64,000 nt of DNA from Otatea glauca (Eukaryota > Streptophyta > Magnoliopsida > Poales > Poaceae), in the NCBI GenBank assembly GCA_036346275.1, contig CM070724.1:47307038-47371037 (forward strand), read 5' to 3'. Every line of letters starts with the position of its first letter. Position 1 is the first letter of the stretch. This document shows, in pieces, positions 56,748 to 64,000 of the stretch. The notes under the pieces are model-generated. The model saw nothing but the letters and a program-made list of their open reading frames with translations, was not told the origin of the DNA and did no database searches. The position numbers and the translations under genes are program-made.

Positions 56748-56915
56748 GGTTATGATACATCAAAATAGGGCAGCACATGAGTTAGCCTAACATGTTAGGC
56801 GAGTCAATAGCATAGCTCTTTGCCCGATACAAATTCTTTGTATCATGCATTTTGTGCTCTAAGATTGTAAATTGTAATGCTTTCATATTAAAAACATCTC
56901 TCTCTCTTAAAAAAA
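56700..56915 (+). repeat. LINE 3' end with RNase H tail and A-rich end
   Basis: The plus strand reads VMIHQNRAAHELA, the last motif of plant LINE RNase H (NRAAHELA), then a stop, a short 3' region and TCTCTCTCTTAAAAAAAG at about 56902. Orientation is opposite to the neighbouring zf-RVT scrap, so two insertions are involved. Confidence 0.5.
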
Positions 56916-57412
56916 GTCGATCTAAAAATGTCGGTACCCGATTTAAAATTTTTCAAACTATGCGCCGATCGAAGAAGGGCCGGGGCTGACGTGGACACGC
57001 ATAGAAGCCAGGAATCCCCTGGTCTTAACATATGAAGTATACTTAGATTAAATCTCCTTCAAATCCAACAGCGCACAATAACCCACCCGATCAAACCAAC
57101 AGCCGTGATCACTCGAATGACGCGGCCGAGTCTTCCAAGTCACGCAAAGCAGCGCACAACTGGCCAACCAGCCTTTTAACCCGATCAGATCAGCACCAGA
57201 TCGACCCAAAGCACGAGCCGATCGGCCCTAACCGGCTAACCCACTCGCGCCGGACCGGACCACCACCTCTCCTTCATTCATACTCTTGCTTCCTGTCCAG
57301 GTCGCGAAAAAAATTCCATACCTCCGCAATCCCGTGTAACGCTACTGCCTAGCGGCGCGAGAGCGAGAGCGAGAGAGAGGGCGCGCGCCCCAGATCTGCG
57401 CGGCCGCCGGAG
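56916..57412 (+). promoter_or_regulatory. SEC31 upstream region and 5' UTR
   Basis: C-rich sequence without open frames of interest, directly upstream of the SEC31 start. It contains a GAGAGCGAGAGCGAGAGAGA purine repeat at 57358-57378 in the leader. No canonical TATA box is evident, as is common for plant housekeeping genes. Confidence 0.4.
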
Positions 57413-60400
57413 ATGGCGTGCATCAAGAGCGCCCAGAGGGCGGCGCTGACGGCGCTGGCGCCGGAGGCCCCGTTCCTCGCCGCCGGCACCATGAGCGGCG
57501 CCGTCGACATGCTCTTCTCCGCGTCGGCCAACATCGAGATCTTCCGCCTCGACTTCCAGTCAGACTCCCCCGACCTCCCCCTCCTCGCCACCGCCCCCTC
57601 ACCCGACCGCTTCAACCGCCTCTCCTGGTCCCGCCCTGGCGCCGCCGAGGGCGACTCCTTCTCCCTCGGCCTCCTCGCCGGCGGCCTTAGCGACGGCTCC
57701 GTCGCCTTGTGGAACCCGCTAAACATGATCAGGTTCGGATCCGCCTCCCACGCCCATCCCACCGTCGAGATCTGCTCGTGCCCTGATCTAATTGTCGCTG
57801 TTGCAGCTCCGAGGGGCTAGCGGAGGACGCCATGGTCGCGCGGCTCGAGAAGCACACCGGACCGGTGAGTGGTGCCGGGCTGATTGGTTGGAATTGGGTG
57901 CCCGTGATTCTTACTTCTGATGGTGTGTTGTTGCGTTTGTTTGGCTTGGCAGGTTTGCGGGTTGGAGTTTAGCGAGCTCACGCCGAATCGGCTCGCTTCC
58001 GGGGCTGACGAGGGGGAGCTTTGCATCTGGGATCTCAAGAACCCTTGCGAGCCAGTCGTGTTCCCGCCACTCAAGGTATCGGCAGTCTGGCACATATCTT
58101 GTTGTCTTAGAAGGGGATTGTGACCTTATTGTTAACCTTTATAATGCATGATTTCTGCAACTTTTCTACTTCCATTGATGTAGGGCTCCTTTGTTTGTGT
58201 GTGCAAAGCATGGTGTTGTGTTATGTATTTGTGAGTGTCCTAGCATGATTACACCCAATTCAGATGGGAATTTCTTCTGTTGAGCAGCTGTTGAGTACTT
58301 CAACATTTTTGTTGGACAGCTATTAGGTGTAAAGCACCGTTCTCATTTTCAACTCGCGTGCAACACTACCTGATGCAGGGCTTAAAAAATATCTTGCTGA
58401 TATGCCATTTGTAGTTTTTGTAGCCAGAAAATTGCGTCTGGCTTGGGCAAATTGTGTATTAAAGACCAAACAGGACTTTCTAAAGATTCTTAATGTTTGC
58501 TTGTTGCAAACAGATCGTGCACTTCTCACCCCCTTTCCATCAGCATGCATTTTATTTCCAAATGTTTGATGGGGAAAGTTAATTTGACTGGAAATAAACG
58601 CCATTGGAATCCTGGTCTTTTTTTGGTGTGGGTGAATTAAGGGATGATTCAAATAAACATTTAAAAGAAAATATGTAAGTCCAGGTGTTTAGAATACAAT
58701 AGGAATGCATTCGTGACCTGCCAATAAGTTAGTTATGGAGATTCATATATGTGTTTGAGGTCCTCCATTCTTGGATCATTTTGAACCTGTATGCCAGACC
58801 AACCTGATGAAATTCAGCGCTAGCAAAACATTTGTCATCATGTTGCATATGGCTTAGTTATGTACGGGGCTCTATCTCGCAGGTGTTATTTTGATATTTC
58901 AGTTTCTCAACCATTTTTTTTGTTTACTTTATTTTGCTCAACTTGTGTTAATGGTTGATGATTGTTGTAATTTTATACAGAGTGTTGGCTCCAGTGCTCA
59001 AGCTGAAATATCTTATTTAACCTGGAACCCCAAGTTTCAACATATACTAGCGACCGCTTCTAGTAATGGGATGACAGGTAAATGACACTTTGGTTGCTTG
59101 TGTAATAGTTTTCCTATCTGTTATCATCACTTGGAAGTTTTGTTGGTTTATCTCACTGTTTTGAATTTATTACTCTGCAGTTGTTTGGGATTTAAGAAAC
59201 CAGAAACCATTGACTAGGTAAGACATTCAGCTATCCAAGTTACATATGCACTTTCTTGATCTATTTACCATTAAATACCGATGCCATTTATTATTTGTGT
59301 TACTAAATTTCGATATGCTGTTTAAATAGCTTTGCAGATTCAAGTAGAAGGAAATGTTCTGTTCTCCAATGGAACCCAGACATGTCCACCCAGCTAATTG
59401 TTGCATCAGATGATGATAGCTCTCCTTCTTTGAGAGTAATGACCATTTTTCTCAATTTCTTTAATTCTTTTCTTTTCTATTTTTTTTAGTTTACTTGCCT
59501 TGTTCGTATGCAGCACATAGCTAGAATAGATTAAACAAATTTGTTTCTTACTTTCAAAGTGTCGGTTGTAGTTCTAATTGTGCTACTGCTTTTGAATAAA
59601 AGGGCAGCAGTACAGCCGTTGTTCCTTCATTTTAATCTACATTATGAACTTTTTTATGTGGAGATTTTCTATTTATATCAATATCTTTGCTCATATATCC
59701 TTTCCTAGGTTTGGGATGTGAGGAAAACCATTTCACCAGTACGAGAATTTGTGGGACATTCAAAAGGTTTCGTTTCTCTTGCTGTTCTGCTATTCTTTTC
59801 CATGAAGTGAATGTTGATATACTCAAATTGAACTTAGTGGTAATCTACATTCTTATATTCTATTTGATATTCTTCTGTTGATCAGGTGTAATTGCTATGT
59901 CGTGGTGCCCCTATGATAGTTCATTCTTGCTTACTTGTTCTAAAGACAATAGAACAATATGCTGGGATACTGTTAGTGGAGAGGTATATTACGACTTTTA
60001 ACATCTGAAAGCTAAAATAGGGAGATATATTGTTTCGCTGATATTCTATTTTTTTTTTCTGCCCTGTTCCTCGCATTATTTGTTACAGATTATCACTGAG
60101 CTACCGGCAAGCTCTAATGGGAACTTTGACATTCACTGGTACCGAAAAACTCCAGGTGTCATAGCAGCATCCTCATTTGATGTGAAAATTGGCATATACA
60201 ACTTGGAGGTAATACATGATGTGAGAGTTGATGTTTTAGAGATATATAAACGATTATGTGTTACTCCACTCATTAATGTACTGCAAGAAAGTAAGCCCTG
60301 TTCTATAGCAACTTGAATTTTAGTTTAATCAAACTGGACTTAACCAAGTGTGCTCTCTTTCAAGGCAATTAAATATGATGGTTGTTCTGGATGAGCGATC

Positions 60401-63400
60401 CTCCTAGGACATCTGATTATCATTGTTCATTTCACTTCATGCTTATCATTAGTTCACGACGAGATAAAAGTTAACAAATCTGCCTTTCATCCTATAAAGA
60501 TCACTCAGAGGGTTGTAGCTCACAAAATATGGTTTCCAGGATAGGTTGGGGATGAAAAAGCTTATGTTCAATTGTTCATTGGATGCACCAGGTTTTGTAT
60601 GTCCACTATATTGTTATCAGAATGACTTGACTTCATGTCATGCTGTATCACTCATAGTATGTGCAGGTCCATGTGATCTGCCAGTGCCAGTACTTTCATG
60701 TTTGGCATACAAAGCTAATTAGTTCTCTGAAATTATTACTGATTTCTTTTACAGTTCTCTGGCCTTTATGCAGCTGGTGAAAGTGCTGTTGGTGCCCCAG
60801 GTAAATTAGAATACTGCCTCATCTTTAACTTTCTGAAACAATTAAATATTTAGTAAGTTTAGAATGCCCTTGATCTTGTATAATTATATATTCAGTAAGT
60901 TTAGATTGCCTTTGATCTTTTATGTTTAGAGGCGTTAATCAGCTGAAAGAAATTTTCAACCATGTCGATGCTTATCCTTAATTTTACCACAAAAACTGAA
61001 TGCCATGTTTCTATATTAAGTTTAACGTCAAAGTCATGTATCTACATTCCGGTTTGTAATATGTTAATTATTAACGGCTTTGTTTCCCCCACTACGTTGT
61101 GCTAACTGCTTGGTACTCCTATTGCTTATTTGTCTCCGCTGAGAAACAAACTGTACAACTTGATTTGATTGAGAAAAGTTGTTCATGTGACTTAGGCATA
61201 TACCTTTAGATCTAGCAGGGCAATTCCTTATTCGCCATTGAAAGTTTGCATCATCCCTTATATGCCACTCGTGTTACTGATATGTGGGCCCAGACTCTGG
61301 TGACACGATCAGGGATTATGGAAATTTCCAGTGGCATATAAGGAATTAACCCTTATATCTATAAACAGTAAACATGAAATGAAAGCACTATTTATTTAGT
61401 CTGCCAAGCACCAACTTAACACCTCAGGTTTTTTGTTGTTACTGATTATGTAAGTGTGCATAATGTATTCTGGCATATTATTCCTCTAATGAAAAATAAA
61501 ATAATATTTAGCGCGTCCAAGAGCTCCAGCTCCAAAATGGTTGAAATGCCCCACTGGTGCATCTTTTGGCTTCGGGGGTAAACTTGTTTCTTTCCATCCG
61601 GCGGTGCCTACCCAAGGTGCACAAGTGACTACTTCTGAGGTAAGTTTACTTGGTCTTCGCCATGCTGTTCCCTTCAAGTTCCTATGTTGAGGCATTTGTT
61701 CCTTTTATAGGTGCATGTACATAATTTGGTGATTGAGCAGAGTCTAGTAAGCCGGTCAACTGAATTTGAAGCTGCTATACAGAATGGGGACAAAAGTTCA
61801 CTGCGCGCTCTGTGTGACAAAAAATCACAAGAATCTTTGTATGTTCTTTCCCATGAGTGGAACACTTCTAATTTTTGCCTGCCAACTAACTCTATGCTTT
61901 AAATGTTTGAATAGATCTGTCGAGGAGAGAGAAATATGGGGCTTCTTAAGGGTTATGTTCGAGGATGGGGATACTGCCCGGACAAAATTGCTTGCTCATC
62001 TTGGCTTCAATCCACCTCAAGAACCGACTGTGAATTCAACAGATGAACTGAGCAAAACATTGTCAGACACACTTAATCTTGATCATGGCACACTGACTGA
62101 TAATACGGATGCTCAATTTCTTGTTGATAATGGGGAGGATTTTTTCAACAATCCTCAACCTTCTGAGACTAGTTTGGCTGAGGAATCAATATCTACAAAT
62201 CGTCTACAGATAGAGCAGGAAATGCCTGGAAATGTTGTGCCATCTGATCCATCCGTTGACAAAAGTATTCAACATGCATTGGTAGTTGGAGACTACAAAG
62301 GGGCAGTTAGTCAGTGCCTTGCTGCAAATCGTATGGCTGATGCTCTGGTTATTGCCCATGCTGGTGGTTCTGCTCTATGGGAAAGCACAAGAACTCGTTA
62401 TCTTAAGAACAGTATCTCACCCTATCTAAAGGTATTCTTGTATTCTCGGTTTATTGAATATCTGTGCTTTATTATTTCTGACTACAATATTTCTGCCTGT
62501 ATTACCCTGATTTATCTTTCCGTTGGTTCAAACTCAGGTTGTTTCTGCTATGGTGGGCAATGATTTGATGAGTTTTGTGAGTACTTGGCCACTAAATGCA
62601 TGGAAGGAAACACTTGCACTACTGTGCACAGTAAGTGTCTTTGTTACATTATGTATTGTAATTCATTTTTCTTGTTCAATTAGCTTGCCTGTAAAATTAT
62701 TTATTATTTAGCACAAATCTGAGATATCAGATATGACCTCTTTCCATGTACAAGTATTACCCCATGGTGGTTTCAGGCTTTCAGCTATTGGCCTAAACTG
62801 GCATTACATTTCATTATTATTATTATCTCTCATTTATTCACTGAACTGATATAGAGCTGAACTTTTCTTATGTGTGTTATCTTCATGTTGGTAGCATATA
62901 GTCCTAGTTATGAAAACTGGAACAGAGGACAGGTTCGACCGGGAAAGAAAACAGAAATGACGCCCGGTCCGGCCTGATTTGTGTAGGCAGCAGTTAAACT
63001 GGCTATGTTCAAACTTCAAACCAGTGAGCCGCACCTGAGGAATAATCACCTAAAATTTTGTTTCTAGTGGGGTTCGAAACCCATATTGTGGGGCTCCTAG
63101 AGGAATGGTGGGCTTCTGACCAGCCCATTTAAACGTTTTTTTGTGTTCAAACTACACACCTTGTATTAAACAAACAATAGTTATCTATAATTCTATACCA
63201 TACATTTTAATAGATTATTTTTTTTATAGTACTGATTGTTCAATCAGTGACTGCCTGACTGGTCTGGCTTAAAAAACTATGGTATATTCGGTATGAACTT
63301 GTATTCATAAGCTAACATAAGTTGTAACTTGTAACCTTGCAACAGTTTGCCGGGAAAGATGAATGGAATGCTTTATGCGACACTCTGGCATCTAGACTTC

Positions 63401-64000
63401 TGAGTGTTGGAGACACGCTAGCTGCAACCCTCTGTTATATTTGTGCTGGAAATATTGACAAAGCTGTGGAAATATGGTCTCGCAACTTGAAGTCTGATGA
63501 TGGTGGGAAGACTTACGTTGATCTTCTCCAGGTACAAATGGACAATAGAAGCTAATTGTCCTATGGCAAACTGTGAAACAGTCCTAATTGATTAGTGTGT
63601 AAGTGCAGGATTTGATGGAAAAGACCATTACTCTCGCACTTGCTACAGAGCATAGGAGATTTAGCGCATCGCTATCTAAGCTTGTTGAGAGCTATGCTGA
63701 GCTGTTGGCCAGTCAAGGCCTTCTTAAAACTGCGATGGAGTACTTGAAGCTTTTGGGATCAGATGAACATTCACATGAACTGGCAATACTGAGAGATCGA
63801 ATTGCATTTTCTACAGAAGGTTGCTGCAAAATTATATGACTTATTATTGTTGTTATGTGTGCTGTCTTCTATCGATTTAAAGTTTTTCTATGCATTGTGA
63901 ACTGGTTTATTTTTTGCTGTTATGCTGTGACGGCAACTATTTTAGAGTCACTTATTTGCTACTTGTGTGCTTAACATTTGAAGTTATGTACTTTTATTGT
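57413..64000 (+). CDS. SEC31B: protein transport protein SEC31 homolog, 5' part (exons 1-16)
   Basis: Exons by GT/AG borders and unbroken frame: 57413-57732, 57807-57864, 57953-58075, 58981-59077, 59181-59217, 59330-59435, 59709-59766, 59886-59983, 60089-60208, 60755-60800, 61512-61639, 61711-61838, 61915-62431, 62538-62630, 63346-63531, 63609-63819; about 775 codons, then it leaves the window. SEC31 with SEC13 forms the outer COPII coat of ER-to-Golgi vesicles. The N-terminal WD40 propeller is visible (ELCIWDLKNP, TVVWDLRNQK, LRVWDVRKT, RTICWDTVSG). The alpha-solenoid region follows (SIQHALVVGDYKGAVSQCLA, NRMADALVIAHAGG, TLAATLCYICAGNIDKAVEI). The start MACIKSAQRAALTALAPEAP fits plant SEC31. 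The Pro-rich and C-terminal parts lie beyond 64000. No frameshift seen; the only intact host gene here. The A/B paralogue choice is uncertain. Confidence 0.93.
61216..61353. repeat. MITE-like inverted repeat in SEC31 intron 10
   Basis: AGGGCAATTCCTTATTCGCCA at the left pairs with TGGCATATAAGGAATTAACCC at the right. Inner blocks CCCTTATATGCCAC (61256) and GTGGCATATAAGG (61331) also pair. The size and intronic position suit a miniature inverted-repeat transposable element; the family is unknown and no TSD is clear. Confidence 0.55.
62880..63270. other. foreign-looking insert in SEC31 intron 14
   Basis: The 714 bp intron 62631-63345 contains GGTTCGACCGGG...GCCCGGTCCGGCCTG and, further on, GACTGGTCTGGCTTA, unlike the T-rich surroundings. 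It is probably a small repeat insertion. No coding content. Confidence 0.3.

Noticed and set aside
61216..61353. Alternative SEC31 exon
   Set aside because: The block is an inverted repeat inside intron 10, and exon 10 to exon 11 splices in frame without it.

Overview
This is a plant nuclear window, almost certainly from a grass (Poaceae). It has spliced genes with GT-AG introns. Three host loci lie in the right half: a SEC31-type COPII coat gene, a glyoxalase-I-family gene and a plastid-type ketoacyl-ACP synthase I gene. About two thirds of the sequence is transposable elements of grass character: a chromodomain Ty3/gypsy element with very long LTRs, CACTA elements with CACAGACGGTT-type or CGGTTCCAATTGAGAACCG-type subterminal repeats, a Mutator-like element (MULE) carrying a plant mobile domain gene, copia and LINE remnants, and solo LTRs. 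I cannot fix genus or species.

Layout. 1-2209: tail of an LTR, a fold-back repeat with ~415 bp arms, and the right end of a CACTA element. 2547-18690: a complete 16.1 kb gypsy element with 4.6 kb LTRs and a GGCAA target duplication; its coding region is broken. 20887-24240: a CACTA element (TSD AGA) carrying exon pieces of two unrelated genes, SRP19 and a GH20 beta-hexosaminidase. 25.4-29.4 kb: degraded copia-type remnant on the minus strand. 32212-50160: one ketoacyl-ACP synthase I (KAS I) gene on the minus strand, spread over 18 kb because a 5.3 kb CACTA element (32758-38032, TSD GCA, itself carrying a GT31 galactosyltransferase exon and hit by a solo LTR with TSD GTGGT) and a 10.5 kb MULE (about 39007-49484) each landed inside an exon. 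50896-51665: glyoxalase-I-like gene, minus strand, with small frame disruptions. 51866-56520: array of ~175 bp half-units that switches orientation at about 55.39 kb and is interrupted by another solo LTR. 56.5-56.9 kb: LINE scraps. 57413 to the window end: SEC31, intact over 16 exons, running off the right edge.

How the parts relate. SEC31 is the only gene here that looks fully functional. The KAS I copy is a well-preserved fossil: its exons can be rejoined across two nested transposons. Both insertions sit within a few codons of catalytic residues (the STACATSN cysteine loop and the SMIGHC histidine). The MULE encodes three minus-strand units: a MURA-like transposase with SWIM and zinc-knuckle ends, a plant mobile domain protein, and a small unrecognised acidic protein. 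It has long terminal inverted repeats and subterminal arrays of short TCGCC...GGCGA hairpins. Several coding regions (gypsy pol, KAS I, glyoxalase, MULE genes) carry 1-nt indels; the two gypsy LTRs also differ mainly by small indels in GC-rich parts, so some frameshifts may be assembly errors rather than decay.
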